A stretch of DNA of 64,000 nt. It comes from Hufsiella ginkgonis (GTDB lineage Bacteria; Bacteroidota; Bacteroidia; Sphingobacteriales; Sphingobacteriaceae). Every line of letters starts with the position of its first letter. Within the stretch, counting starts at the first letter, position 1. The stretch covers positions 186,001-250,000 of the forward strand of contig NZ_WVHS01000004.1 in assembly GCF_009834915.1 (NCBI RefSeq), written 5' to 3'. The position numbers were made by a program, and so were the translations under genes. Below the pieces are notes generated by a model that ran no database searches, was not told the origin of the DNA, and saw only the letters and a list, made by a program, of their open reading frames with translations. Shown one piece after another: positions 1 to 8,470 of the stretch.

Positions 1-1861
1 CTTCCGAGGGCGTTGCATCAAACACGTACAGGCCCTTGGTAGAGCCCACCCAAATCTTGTTATCGAAGCTGATGATGGAGTTCTGGTTACACTCTATCAG
101 CGCCGTCTTTACCAGGTCGCGGATCACGCTCACCTCCAGCGTTTTCGGGTTTATGGTAAACCGGTTTACCCCCCGGCCGGTGCCGGCCCAAAATAAACCC
201 CTTTCATCCCGCGCAAGGCTGTAAATATCGTTATAGTAAAATCCATCGCGGGTGGTGTAGTGCCTCACCGCTTTGGTATGGAGGTCGATCACGAACAAGC
301 CATCACCAAAAGTAGCTACCAGCAGCATGTTTCGGTAACGCAGCAGGCTTAGTACCGTGGCTTCGTTCACGGCCGGAAGGCGGAAGGATCTGTCAAGCTT
401 TTTGTTCCTGATCAGCCAGATCCCGCGGTTGGTACCTGCCATGATCGAATCCCTCCCGACCTCGGTCACCATAGCCGCTGATTCGGAGAAGTTATCCACC
501 TGCGCTACCTTTCCCTGTTCCAGGTAGAAGCAGCCCCTGGGGGCAGCCATCCAGATCGTTCCTGCACGGTCAGAAATCACCGACCGGACAAACCGCGGGT
601 ACGGCGCATCGGGCAGCAGGTCGTTAAACTCGCGGCCGTTGTATTGCCATAAGCCGTCCTGCCCGCCGATAAGTAAACCATGCCTGGGATCGTTAAAGAT
701 CGTAAGAATACTTTTGCTGTAGGGGTTTGATGAAGGGATGTACACGTTTTTAAATGTCCGGCCGTCATATTTGATAAGACCGTTGTTGGTAGTACCCAGC
801 CAAAGGTTATTTGCGCTGTCGCGCGCGATGGGCATGAACATCTGCTCCAGGCCATTAAACTTATGAAAGCTTGTATAAGCGCCGCCGTCGAACTTAAAAA
901 CGCCGGTACCGTCTGTTCCCAGCCAGATATTGTCTTCAGAATCGCGGAAAATATCGTACACGTTAATGGTTTTAAACCCGTTGTCGCCGTTAAAATGTAC
1001 CGGGTCTTTCTTACGCAGCCAATAAGCGCCGTTGTTGGTCCCTACCCACAGGTTCCCTTTGGCGTCCTGCTCCATCGACAGGAACGGTTCCCTGATCGCA
1101 TCCAGCATGGGGTGCGAGTACGACCTGATCACGCTGCCCCGTGTTTCAAAAATATGGCCCGACGAAAGCAAGTAGCATTTTGACCGGTCGTTCCTGTCGA
1201 ATACGATCTTGGTAACAACCACCGAGCTGTCTTTACAGGGAACGCCGAGCCTCCAGCTTTTACCGTCATAATAGTGAATACCTTTTCCCCATACCGCCGC
1301 GTATAACCTGCCCGACGGATGCCTGGCCAGCGTGGTCACATACTCGCCCGGGCCGGTAATATAGTATGGCACGATCTGGTTGTTCACCAGCGTAAAAAGC
1401 CGCGACTTGCTGGTGAGCCATAACCGGCCGGATTCGTCTTCCCTTATAAACCGCACCAATCCGCCCGCATCCTTAGCGGGCATCTTTATCGTCACGACCT
1501 TCTTTCCCTCTATCCGCGACATGCCGTTTTCCTGCCCGATCCATACGCGGCCCTTCCGGTCGGTCATGATAGAGGTAACCATGTTATTATTCAATCCGTC
1601 GAGCTTACTGAAAGAGATAAACTCCTTCCCGTCAAACCGGCCCAGGCCGCCGCGTGTGCCAAACCAGAGGTAATTGGAGGGGTCCTGGTAGATCTCCATC
1701 ACCTGCGATTGAACAAGCCCCTGCTCGATATCGTATTGTGTGAAATTGTATTTCTGCGCGTGGAGGGTAAACGGCGTGAACGCCGAAAGAATAAGCAACA
1801 ATATAAATGGCAGGGAGGTGTGTTGAAATCCCCGCTCTCCGGTCCGCACGTAATTCATCAT
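1..1861 (-). CDS. Propeller-type periplasmic sensor (two-component regulator propeller protein), 3' end outside window
   Basis: The minus-strand frame starts at ATG 1861 (a second ATG follows at 1858) and stays open for 620 codons to the left edge, so the gene is cut by the window. The N-terminus has a hydrophobic signal-like segment ending near LHAQ (residues 20-37). The rest is a run of blade repeats with the hallmark Trp/Gly pattern of regulator propellers (YLWFGTRGGLGRFDG, RVWIGQENGMSRI, NLWVGTNNGAYWL, NIWLGTDGTGVFKFDG, IWVGSTKGLYVFD). In Bacteroidota such N-terminal propellers sense extracellular ligands and are joined downstream to a Y_Y_Y domain, a membrane helix and either a histidine kinase/hybrid two-component system or an LuxR or SpoIIE output. 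The output half is not visible here. It diverges from the AraC gene at 2012. The fold assignment is firm; the ligand and output type are unknown. Confidence 0.85.
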   Translation of the reverse strand, partial: MMNYVRTGERGFQHTSLPFILLLILSAFTPFTLHAQKYNFTQYDIEQGLVQSQVMEIYQDPSNYLWFGTRGGLGRFDGKEFISFSKLDGLNNNMVTSIMTDRKGRVWIGQENGMSRIEGKKVVTIKMPAKDAGGLVRFIREDESGRLWLTSKSRLFTLVNNQIVPYYITGPGEYVTTLARHPSGRLYAAVWGKGIHYYDGKSWRLGVPCKDSSVVVTKIVFDRNDRSKCYLLSSGHIFETRGSVIRSYSHPMLDAIREPFLSMEQDAKGNLWVGTNNGAYWLRKKDPVHFNGDNGFKTINVYDIFRDSEDNIWLGTDGTGVFKFDGGAYTSFHKFNGLEQMFMPIARDSANNLWLGTTNNGLIKYDGRTFKNVYIPSSNPYSKSILTIFNDPRHGLLIGGQDGLWQYNGREFNDLLPDAPYPRFVRSVISDRAGTIWMAAPRGCFYLEQGKVAQVDNFSESAAMVTEVGRDSIMAGTNRGIWLIRNKKLDRSFRLPAVNEATVLSLLRYRNMLLVATFGDGLFVIDLHTKAVRHYTTRDGFYYNDIYSLARDERGLFWAGTGRGVNRFTINPKTLEVSVIRDLVKTALIECNQNSIISFDNKIWVGSTKGLYVFDATPSE

Positions 1862-2011
1862 TCTAAATAAACAACTAAAATAGCGATGACCGATCCCCCG
1901 GAAAGGGTGATTTTTCCAATAAAGAACCATTCCTCCACAAATCCGGTATTTCGAACATTTCCAGTTCAAATTACGTAAAATATCTTAAATTAAACGCTGC
2001 AAATACAGTTC
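1862..2011. promoter_or_regulatory. Divergent intergenic region between sensor and AraC regulator
   Basis: These 150 bp separate two divergently transcribed regulatory genes and must hold both promoters. The part next to the AraC gene is AT-rich (about 1960-2000). I do not see a convincing pair of Bacteroidota promoter boxes (TTTG and TAnnTTTG) and give no exact start site. Confidence 0.3.
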
Positions 2012-3244
2012 ATGTATCCCATTCTTTTGTACAACATTTTCGTGATCGGCGGGCTTTTCTGTGGTTTCATCACCTTCCTGCTGCTTTTTTTCAAAGGAAA
2101 TAACCTGTTTCAGAATCGTTTATTAAGCATCGTGGTATTTGCCTGTGCCTGGTATGCGCTTCAGCATACCCTTACCGTTACCGGATGGCTGGCCGACCTG
2201 CCGCATTTCTGGCGAATGGGAAGCCCGCTTTATTACCTGGTGCCGCCATGCTATTTTTTCTATACCCGGGCAACCCTGTTGGGTGAAAACGCTTTCAGAA
2301 AAAGGGATTGGCTGCATTTTATCCCGGCTGCGGTTCATTTCCTTGAACTGATGCCTTTCTATTTAAAAAGCACTGCCGAAAAACGGCAGATCGTATTATA
2401 CTTTATGGAGGATTTCAACAGGTCGTACGTGCTGGGATCGGGATATATACCTGCGCTATGGCACTACGCGGTCCGACCGTTCTTTGGACTGGCTTATTTG
2501 CTGTTCCTGTTATGGCCGATCCTTATTCGCTATAGGCGGCGATCGCATCCGCAGCAGGTAGTAACTGCCGGCAAATACGCCTGGCTAGTGGCGTTTGCAT
2601 CGTTCATGACGGTGATGTATTCGGGACTTGCGGTGCAAACCGTCTTTGCGCTACAACATCTCGACGTTCCCAATGCGGCTGTCACCGAAAGCCGGGCGCC
2701 ACTATATGTAATGAGCCTTACCTTCCTTGGCATGGTATGCTACCTGCTGTTTTACCAGGAAATTTTCTATGTGCAGGAGTCGCTGTCGCCCGCATCGCCT
2801 GCCGAAGAAAACGAAGCCGCCACAGAAGCATGCGTTAACGAAGAGCAGCCTGCAGTAAAAGAAAAACGGATCGGTAAAGAGCTCCTGGTAATATATGCGG
2901 CAACCATCGATACGTTTATGCTTCAGCATAAACCTTTTATGCGGCAAGGGATCACCGTTAGCGAGCTTGCCCTCGAAATGGGCATGCAGCCGCGCACACT
3001 TTCGGGTGTGTTAAACCAGCATTACCAGCAACGGTTCAGCGATTTTATTAACGCTTACCGGATTGCTCATATAAAGAGCTGCCTGGAAACCGGGAAATGG
3101 AAAGAATTTACGCTCGAAGGCCTGGCGTACCAGTGCGGGTTTACTTCGAGAAGTACTTTTTTTGCTGCTTTCAAAAAAGATACCGGCCTTAGTCCAACAG
3201 AATATATTAAAAAAATCGGGAAGTCTGCACCTGCCGCCAATTAG
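2012..3244 (+). CDS. Membrane-anchored AraC-family transcriptional regulator
   Basis: The 410-residue protein has an N-terminal half with about six or seven hydrophobic segments (starting at residues 5-27, PILLYNIFVIGGLFCGFITF, and continuing to about residue 250) and a charged linker near residues 255-285. Its C-terminal domain has two helix-turn-helix units of the AraC type: the first around GITVSELALEMGMQPRTLSG, the second ending in the typical LAYQCGFTSRSTFFAAFKKDTGLSPTEYI at about residues 365-400. This 7TM-AraC arrangement is common in Bacteroidota, where the membrane part is thought to perceive an envelope signal. The gene runs divergently from a propeller sensor and is followed by a hairpin. 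The target genes are unknown; the neighbouring sensor gene or the 3.4-12.8 kb cassette are candidates by position only. Confidence 0.9.
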   Translation: MYPILLYNIFVIGGLFCGFITFLLLFFKGNNLFQNRLLSIVVFACAWYALQHTLTVTGWLADLPHFWRMGSPLYYLVPPCYFFYTRATLLGENAFRKRDWLHFIPAAVHFLELMPFYLKSTAEKRQIVLYFMEDFNRSYVLGSGYIPALWHYAVRPFFGLAYLLFLLWPILIRYRRRSHPQQVVTAGKYAWLVAFASFMTVMYSGLAVQTVFALQHLDVPNAAVTESRAPLYVMSLTFLGMVCYLLFYQEIFYVQESLSPASPAEENEAATEACVNEEQPAVKEKRIGKELLVIYAATIDTFMLQHKPFMRQGITVSELALEMGMQPRTLSGVLNQHYQQRFSDFINAYRIAHIKSCLETGKWKEFTLEGLAYQCGFTSRSTFFAAFKKDTGLSPTEYIKKIGKSAPAAN

Positions 3245-3280
3245 CGGAAAGTCTAAAAAAATTAGACTTCCCGGGTTTTC
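3245..3280 (+). terminator. Hairpin after the AraC gene
   Basis: Directly after the stop codon, 3245-3256 pairs with 3262-3273 (12 bp, one mismatch, loop AAAAA), then comes GGTTTTC. The U-tract is weak, so termination is likely but not certain. Confidence 0.5.
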
Positions 3281-3403
3281 GGACGACAACCTTGTCCTGA
3301 TTACTGAATTCTGTACATCAACACGATTTTTTAGCGAGAAAAGACGGGAACCATAGATAGATTTGATTCACAAACCAAACTAATCACAATTAAATCTATT
3401 GTC

Positions 3404-4606
3404 ATGACCGAGTACCAACAGACCTTTTTACTATCGATGTTGTCAAACCAGGCTCCGGAATTGGTAAACCAACCTTTTCCGGAAAACCTGGATTTGATAC
3501 AGCAGGACGCCGAACAACTGATGGAAAGCCAATTCCTTGCGTCTATCCCGGAACGTTTAACAGCGATGGGCGGTTTTGCCACGCTTGAATGGGGGCCGGC
3601 AATCTTTATAGACCCTTCAGACATCCAGGAGGATACAAAAACGAAGACCTACAATGCCACTGCCACAAATACCATGGCTGTGTTCAGCACGGGAAGCACC
3701 GGTGTATATACCATTGCCATCGCCGGCACGAAAGCTACTTCGATTTTCGACGAAAAAACGGAAGACGCTAAAGTAGGCGTCCTGGTAGATTGGGCTTATG
3801 GTGTACCAGTCGAACAGCCGGTACTAAAACCGAGGATCTCTACCGGGACGAACGATGGTCTTGGCGTACTGCTAAGCCTCCCCGATCCAAAAACAGGTGT
3901 AAACCTGGCGACCTACCTGTCGACGTTAGCCTCGGGAACCGTGATAACCATAACCGGTCACAGCCTTGGCGGCGGACTGGCACCGGCGCTGTCCCTTGCG
4001 TTATTTGGCGCTGCCAGCAATATTTCGCCGTCCCTGCTTAAACAGGGGTTACTGCCGCAAGTATACGCAACCGCCGGACCAGATATCGGAAACAAAGATT
4101 ATGTTACCTACCTGAGCGGCACTTTTAAAGCGACCACTCCTCCCCCTGCCAATAAGTATGAGCAGTACAATTGCAAAATATGGAATTCACTCGACGTGGT
4201 ACCACATGCATGGTCGCCGGCTTTTCTATCGCAGATCAAAAGCATTTACAAATCGTACGGAATGGATACACCGGGTTATGTGGGTGGCGTGATCGACGCG
4301 GTGTCGGCAGATATCAAAGCCCACAACTATGATCCCCTCCCCTACAATCCTTATTATTCCTTGGATGATGCCCTGAACGGACAGTTTCCCGGGAAATTTC
4401 AACCGCTCGACAGCTTTCCTTCGGATAGTTTTATCAACTACAATTGCAACAATAACTGCAACGCCAATGTTGACGTATGTAATTTCGTGACAGAAATGCT
4501 CTTCCAGCATATAGACGCCTATTTCAACGAATTACAGATCCCCTTCCAGGCTCCTGCAAATAAAATGGACGCCTGCGCGATCACCCAAAAACTGGACCCG
4601 CTTTAA
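3404..4606 (+). CDS. Lipase-like alpha/beta hydrolase (class 3 lipase family)
   Basis: The 400-residue protein contains the nucleophile elbow GHSLGGG with Ser187 (residues 185-191), preceded by a strand TVITIT and followed by a helix LAPALSLALFG, as in fungal-type class 3 lipases. Downstream text NKIWNSLDVVPHAW resembles the region that carries the catalytic Asp (LDVVP) in that family. A Cys/Asn-rich stretch (NYNCNNNCNANVDVC, about residues 345-360) is unusual. There is no signal peptide or membrane segment: it starts MTEYQQTFLLSMLSNQAPEL. It is the first plus-strand gene of the sulfation/collar cassette and is closed by a strong hairpin, so it is probably a separate transcript. The substrate is unknown; it could equally be an esterase or a phospholipase. 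Confidence 0.8.
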   Translation: MTEYQQTFLLSMLSNQAPELVNQPFPENLDLIQQDAEQLMESQFLASIPERLTAMGGFATLEWGPAIFIDPSDIQEDTKTKTYNATATNTMAVFSTGSTGVYTIAIAGTKATSIFDEKTEDAKVGVLVDWAYGVPVEQPVLKPRISTGTNDGLGVLLSLPDPKTGVNLATYLSTLASGTVITITGHSLGGGLAPALSLALFGAASNISPSLLKQGLLPQVYATAGPDIGNKDYVTYLSGTFKATTPPPANKYEQYNCKIWNSLDVVPHAWSPAFLSQIKSIYKSYGMDTPGYVGGVIDAVSADIKAHNYDPLPYNPYYSLDDALNGQFPGKFQPLDSFPSDSFINYNCNNNCNANVDVCNFVTEMLFQHIDAYFNELQIPFQAPANKMDACAITQKLDPL

Positions 4607-4614
4607 AAATAAAA

Positions 4615-4655
4615 ACCTTGCCGGTGGTAAGATCCGCATTACCACCGGCGGGTTT
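4615..4655 (+). terminator. Hairpin after the lipase-like gene
   Basis: A perfect 11-bp stem, 4620-4630 with 4639-4649 (GCCGGTGGTAA), has an 8-nt loop and is flanked by AAAACC and GGGTTT that extend the pairing. It starts 13 nt after the stop and separates the lipase-like gene from the APS kinase. Confidence 0.7.
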
Positions 4656-4725
4656 CCATCCATGGTGTACCTGAATTTCCAACATTTGATTAGCTTTACT
4701 TTTCATTATAAACCATAGATTCGTT

Positions 4726-5265
4726 TTGCTGATCATCCAGTTTACCGGGCTGTCAGGTTCGGGGAAAACCACTTTAGCAAGTGCTGTAAGAAACAGGCTC
4801 GGGTCTGCAGGGCTGGAAACTATTGTTTTAGACGGCGACGATCTCCGGAAAACCATTTCAGCAGATCTTGGATTCAGCCGTTCCGACCGATTGGAAAATA
4901 TGCGGCGCGCCGGCGCGCTGGCAGCCTCTTACGCTAATAAGATCGTTATTATCGCCATGATCAATCCCTATGAGGAGGCGCGGAAACAGCTCCGCGAAAA
5001 TTACGGCGCAAAGCTGGTATGGATAGCTTGCCCCGTTTCCGTTACCGCCCAAAGAGATCCGAAAGGCTTGTATAAAAGAGCGGCGCTTCCGCCTTCACAC
5101 CAGGATAAAGTAAGCGGGTTAACCGGTGTAAGCGATCCGTTTGAAGTTCCGCTGTCGCCTGACCTGGTGATAAACACCCACCTGGAAACGGTAGAAGCTT
5201 CCACCGAAAAACTGTTCTGCTTCATCTCCTCGCTTTTGTTAACAAAAAATGTCGTTACTTCATGA
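4726..5265 (+). CDS. cysC: Adenylyl-sulfate (APS) kinase
   Basis: The enzyme phosphorylates adenosine 5'-phosphosulfate to PAPS, the donor for sulfotransferases. The 179-residue protein has the Walker A loop GLSGSGKTT (residues 8-16), the DGDDLR motif, the APS-binding signature DLGFSRSDRLENMRR and the conserved RDPKGLYKRA, all in family order and at normal family length. The most upstream usable start is TTG at 4726; no ATG lies before the P-loop. Its stop overlaps the start of the next gene (ATGA, 5262-5265), so the two are translationally coupled. No ATP sulfurylase gene (cysD/cysN or sat) is in the window, so APS must come from elsewhere. The sulfotransferase 1.5 kb away is the obvious consumer of the PAPS made here. 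Confidence 0.92.
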   Translation: MLIIQFTGLSGSGKTTLASAVRNRLGSAGLETIVLDGDDLRKTISADLGFSRSDRLENMRRAGALAASYANKIVIIAMINPYEEARKQLRENYGAKLVWIACPVSVTAQRDPKGLYKRAALPPSHQDKVSGLTGVSDPFEVPLSPDLVINTHLETVEASTEKLFCFISSLLLTKNVVTS

Positions 5266-6278
5266 AATACGCCGAACTTTTCCCATCCTCCGTTAAGGGC
5301 CAGTTGGGAGTAATGCATCTTAAACGCTATTGGAGCAAGATCATCGCAAAAAGGAACGGTCAAATAAGCCACGATGCCTACCATGAAGAGTGGAATACCG
5401 ATATCACTTTGCTGAATGCGTTAGGGATCGGTCTCGAACCTGCTTTGAAGTTCGTTTTCGAAGAAGGGCCTTCGTTCGCGACTTTTGAACAATGGGTGGC
5501 CGATCACGGGCGGATCTCCCCGGGAGCGATCTCCGGGTTTAATGACTTATTCGCCAACGTGCCTTCCTCAGCGGAAAGCGGCAGTGATACTTTGTATCCG
5601 CTTTCCGCCGATGAATGGTCATCCTGGAAAGAAAACGGCTATTTGATCATTAAAAATGCCGTGCCCGCAGAAAACTGCCTGGCCGTGGTCGAAGCCATGA
5701 CAGACCTGCTTGATATCGACCTCAACGACCCGGCCACCTGGTACAAGCCGACCCCGGTGCAGCATGGTATCTGGGTATCGCTATACCAGCACCCCGCGCT
5801 TCAAAAGAACCGTGACGCCCCGAAAATACGCGCGGTATATGAGCAGCTTTGGGGACGCAAGGACCTGTGGGTAAATACCGACCGGGTGAGTTTTAATCCC
5901 CCGGAAACCACGACTTACCGGTTCCAGGGGCCGCACCTGCACTGGGATGTGAGCCTCGAGCCGCCTATCCCGTTCGGCTTACAAGGGCTGCTTTATTTAT
6001 CAGATACCGCGGCTAACCAAGGCGCATTTACCCTGGTGCCTGGCTTTCACAACCGCGTGGAAGAATGGCTGAACCGCCTCGCGCCCGGCGCCGATCCCCG
6101 CAAAGAGGACCTCTATGCGTTGGGGCCACAGCCCGTTGCCGCCAACGCCGGGGATTTTATCGTTTGGCATCACGCGCTTCCGCACGGCAGCAGCCCCAAC
6201 ACCTCCCGGCTTCCCCGTATGGTCCAATATATTAACTACCTGCCTGCGGATTTTGAAACCCGTGCTAAATGGACCTAA
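5262..6278 (+). CDS. Phytanoyl-CoA dioxygenase (PhyH)-like Fe(II)/2-oxoglutarate oxygenase
   Basis: The 338-residue protein has a roughly 110-residue N-terminal region I do not recognise, then a PhyH-like double-stranded beta-helix from about residue 115. Candidate iron ligands are His227 and Asp229 (HLHWDV) with distal His308 (WHHALPHGS), and Arg316 (SRLPR) is placed to bind 2-oxoglutarate. The helix-breaking GLLYLSDTAANQGAFTLVPGFH segment is typical of the family. PhyH enzymes hydroxylate lipids, small molecules or sugars; the substrate here cannot be read. It overlaps cysC by 4 nt and its stop codon overlaps, tail to tail, the stop codon of the minus-strand HExxH gene, so no terminator fits between the two convergent operons. 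Confidence 0.85.
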   Translation: MKYAELFPSSVKGQLGVMHLKRYWSKIIAKRNGQISHDAYHEEWNTDITLLNALGIGLEPALKFVFEEGPSFATFEQWVADHGRISPGAISGFNDLFANVPSSAESGSDTLYPLSADEWSSWKENGYLIIKNAVPAENCLAVVEAMTDLLDIDLNDPATWYKPTPVQHGIWVSLYQHPALQKNRDAPKIRAVYEQLWGRKDLWVNTDRVSFNPPETTTYRFQGPHLHWDVSLEPPIPFGLQGLLYLSDTAANQGAFTLVPGFHNRVEEWLNRLAPGADPRKEDLYALGPQPVAANAGDFIVWHHALPHGSSPNTSRLPRMVQYINYLPADFETRAKWT

Positions 6279-6799
6279 GCGGAATCACCGGTTGGGAGTT
6301 CCCGATCGCAAACCCATTTTTGCATATGGGGATAGGGAAGCTTGCCGAGTTCATCGGCCGTCTTTTTCGTATACGTGAGGCCAAACCATTCCATTAGCGG
6401 TACTCCCACCGTATTTCCACTAGTGAAATTGCTTACCACGTATTCACCTCCGCCCTGGTAGCCATGCGCGTGAAACACAATATGCGGGTCGATCTCTAGG
6501 TAAACGCAAGCCGCGTACGACCAGGCAAACGCCATGATCTCGCCCCCCAGCTGGATATCGTCGGATGCCAGCCGGTCGCTCATCGTTCGCCGTACGGAGG
6601 CCGGAAGTACGGCAAGATGTCCCGCCTCGTGAAGCAGATCGCCGGGATACAGCAAACGCGCCCGGTCAACTACCATCGCCCCGTTACGAAGCTGGATCCC
6701 CGGCAGCACCGTCGCCTCCTCGATGTGTTCAAAATACAGGTCTAAACCGACCGAGCTGATAAACCCGGTCAGTTTGTTAATAAGGTCGTCGTTAGTCAC
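6275..6799 (-). CDS. Small protein with a zinc-peptidase HExxH motif, function unknown
   Basis: The 174-residue protein starts at GTG 6799, 8 nt inside the 3' end of the sulfotransferase gene, so it is the last gene of a coupled minus-strand operon. It carries LLHEAGHLAVL: His57-Glu58 and His61 match the HExxH zinc motif. Glu87 (GGEIMAFAWSY) lies 26 residues later in a helix-like stretch, a suitable place for a third gluzincin-type ligand. There is no signal peptide or clear membrane helix. I do not recognise the family. It may be a genuine small metallopeptidase that trims a product of the cassette, or a degenerate HExxH scaffold. The convergent 4-nt overlap with the PhyH gene is notable. 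Confidence 0.75.
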   Translation of the reverse strand: MTNDDLINKLTGFISSVGLDLYFEHIEEATVLPGIQLRNGAMVVDRARLLYPGDLLHEAGHLAVLPASVRRTMSDRLASDDIQLGGEIMAFAWSYAACVYLEIDPHIVFHAHGYQGGGEYVVSNFTSGNTVGVPLMEWFGLTYTKKTADELGKLPYPHMQKWVCDRELPTGDSA

Positions 6800-7766
6800 A
6801 ATGTTGGTTTACGAATTTACGGGATCGCAGGTTCTCGGCTTGCAGGTAGCCTGTTATCGCGTTGTCCATATAGGACGGGACGATAGCCGGCGGTATCTCT
6901 TCCCTGAATTTCTCCCCGGGGAACTTGCTATGGAAACCAGCCCGCTGCGAAACGTGGTAAAGCTCTTGTTCCGTTACCGCGATGCCGCAATGGGCCATGG
7001 TCTGCTGAAAGATCGTTACCGGTCCCTGGCTATAATTTAAAAGCAACGTATGCGGATCGGCGGCAGCCATGCTGGTTATACGGCTGAAGTAGCTATGGAG
7101 CACTTCCGCAAAATATTCATCCTGGGAACGGCGGGCCAGACGCGCTTCCTCCCAGCCAAAAACGCCTGGCGCTACCAACCCGGGCACGGCTTGCATCCCT
7201 CTTTTCTTCCGGTTTGAATGAAGTACTTCCATGGGATGCCTGTACAGCACAATAAACGGAACCCCGGGATAGCGCTGCCTGATCTGTTCCCAAAAGCATA
7301 AGTGCCAGCTGTCCAGCTTAATGAACAAACGATCTTCCTGGCCGTTGCGTTTTTGTCCGTATATCCTCACGGCCGCCTGCAACAGCCGTGCAGGATCGGT
7401 CCATACCGTTCCGGGATCATTAAAAGACAGTTGCAGCAGGTCGTCGAACAACGGGACTTCCGAAAGACTGATGTTCCGCGGGTCCATACCCAGCATCTGC
7501 GAAAGCAAGGTGGAGCCGCACCGGGAAATATGGAAAATAAACGCGGTGGGGGGCACATGATCCAGGAGCCCGGCCCATTCTTCGAGAAGCGATAAACCGG
7601 CGGCCGCGCGGTACGGTCCATGGACATTCAGGGAGTGTTTCGCCTTTAAGATCGTTTCATCAAAAAAGGGATCGTCGAAACGCATCGCCCCGAAATCCAT
7701 CCACTGACATGCCGACCGGTCGTCCGCCAGGATCCTAACCGGGTACCAATTTTTAATAGCGTTCAT
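6792..7766 (-). CDS. PAPS-dependent sulfotransferase family protein
   Basis: The 324-residue protein has the 5'-phosphosulfate loop SRCGSTLLSQML (residues 81-92, normally [SK]xGTT/S-type) after a beta strand AFIFHI. The 3'-phosphate motif follows as a strand plus YRHPMEVLHS (Arg176, Ser184). These are the two defining PAPS-binding elements of the sulfotransferase fold. It has no signal peptide and is probably cytoplasmic. It starts 4 nt inside the upstream hydroxylase-like gene (ATGA, 7763-7766) and runs 8 nt into the HExxH gene, so the three are co-translated. With the APS kinase at 4726 it makes a complete PAPS-making and PAPS-using pair. The acceptor is unknown: a glycan, a lipid, a peptide Tyr/Ser or a small molecule are all possible. 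Confidence 0.87.
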   Translation of the reverse strand: MNAIKNWYPVRILADDRSACQWMDFGAMRFDDPFFDETILKAKHSLNVHGPYRAAAGLSLLEEWAGLLDHVPPTAFIFHISRCGSTLLSQMLGMDPRNISLSEVPLFDDLLQLSFNDPGTVWTDPARLLQAAVRIYGQKRNGQEDRLFIKLDSWHLCFWEQIRQRYPGVPFIVLYRHPMEVLHSNRKKRGMQAVPGLVAPGVFGWEEARLARRSQDEYFAEVLHSYFSRITSMAAADPHTLLLNYSQGPVTIFQQTMAHCGIAVTEQELYHVSQRAGFHSKFPGEKFREEIPPAIVPSYMDNAITGYLQAENLRSRKFVNQHCD

Positions 7767-8470
7767 TCATCAACGGATTTAACAGGCAGGTAGGCCAATA
7801 GTTCCTGCTCCAGCTGTAAGGCAAGCGCTGCCGCAGCTTCATGCCGCTGCAGCCTCAGCGATTCAATGATCTGCCGCTGAACGTCCGCATCAAAAGGAAG
7901 ATCGCGGGTTTTCTGCTCGCTATCGCCGAACAGCATGGTTAACCAATCATTTACTTTGCAATCGATCACCAGGTGTACCCGGTCGGCAGCGCCCTTGTTG
8001 GCTACCCTATGCGGCAAATTGGCATTGATGTACCAGCAGCTTCCTTCGGGCATGATCACACGGTCGTCTTCCACATAAAATTCCACACCGTCATTGGTGT
8101 GTACCGGGAGGTGGATGCGTGCTTCTCCCTGTTCAAAAGAAAGCTCCCGATCGCGATGCGGCTTAATCAGGGCTCCCGCTTTCAGGTTTAGCAATCGAAC
8201 CGACATCACCGGGCATGTGAACGAACGGGTAAGCGACCGGATTGCCGGACATTGATCCATCAGCGGGGTATCCTCAAACGCATCCTCACCCTGAAGATCG
8301 GGTACGGTATTATGCGTAAGGCCGCCCGGCGACCGCAGCGACAGCACCTCCCAGCCGCCTTCATAATGATAGCTGTTTAAATGCGGGTGCCACCGGCCGG
8401 TTATCAAGTCCACTTCCCGCTTAATTTCTATAATTGGAACCTTTATGGGCAGTTTTGCGTAACAGATCAT
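7763..8470 (-). CDS. Aspartyl/asparaginyl beta-hydroxylase-like Fe(II)/2-oxoglutarate oxygenase
   Basis: The 235-residue protein has the core of the Asp/Asn beta-hydroxylase domain. His105-Arg-Asp107 (IKPHRD) and distal His154 (NLPHRVANKG) are the iron site, and Arg164 with His166 (RVHLVID) fits the 2-oxoglutarate side. Eukaryotic relatives hydroxylate Asp/Asn in secreted protein domains; bacterial relatives also act on free or peptidyl amino acids. The C-terminal 55 residues are helical and extend beyond the core. It is the first gene of a minus-strand operon with the sulfotransferase and the HExxH protein. It is the second 2-oxoglutarate oxygenase within 3 kb, and this pairing with sulfation is what makes the locus stand out. 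Confidence 0.85.
   Translation of the reverse strand: MICYAKLPIKVPIIEIKREVDLITGRWHPHLNSYHYEGGWEVLSLRSPGGLTHNTVPDLQGEDAFEDTPLMDQCPAIRSLTRSFTCPVMSVRLLNLKAGALIKPHRDRELSFEQGEARIHLPVHTNDGVEFYVEDDRVIMPEGSCWYINANLPHRVANKGAADRVHLVIDCKVNDWLTMLFGDSEQKTRDLPFDADVQRQIIESLRLQRHEAAAALALQLEQELLAYLPVKSVDE

Noticed and set aside
3349-4720. Shared AACCATAGAT before the lipase and APS kinase genes as an operator
   Set aside because: A single 10-bp match at different distances from the starts (46 and 6 nt) is weak; could be chance.
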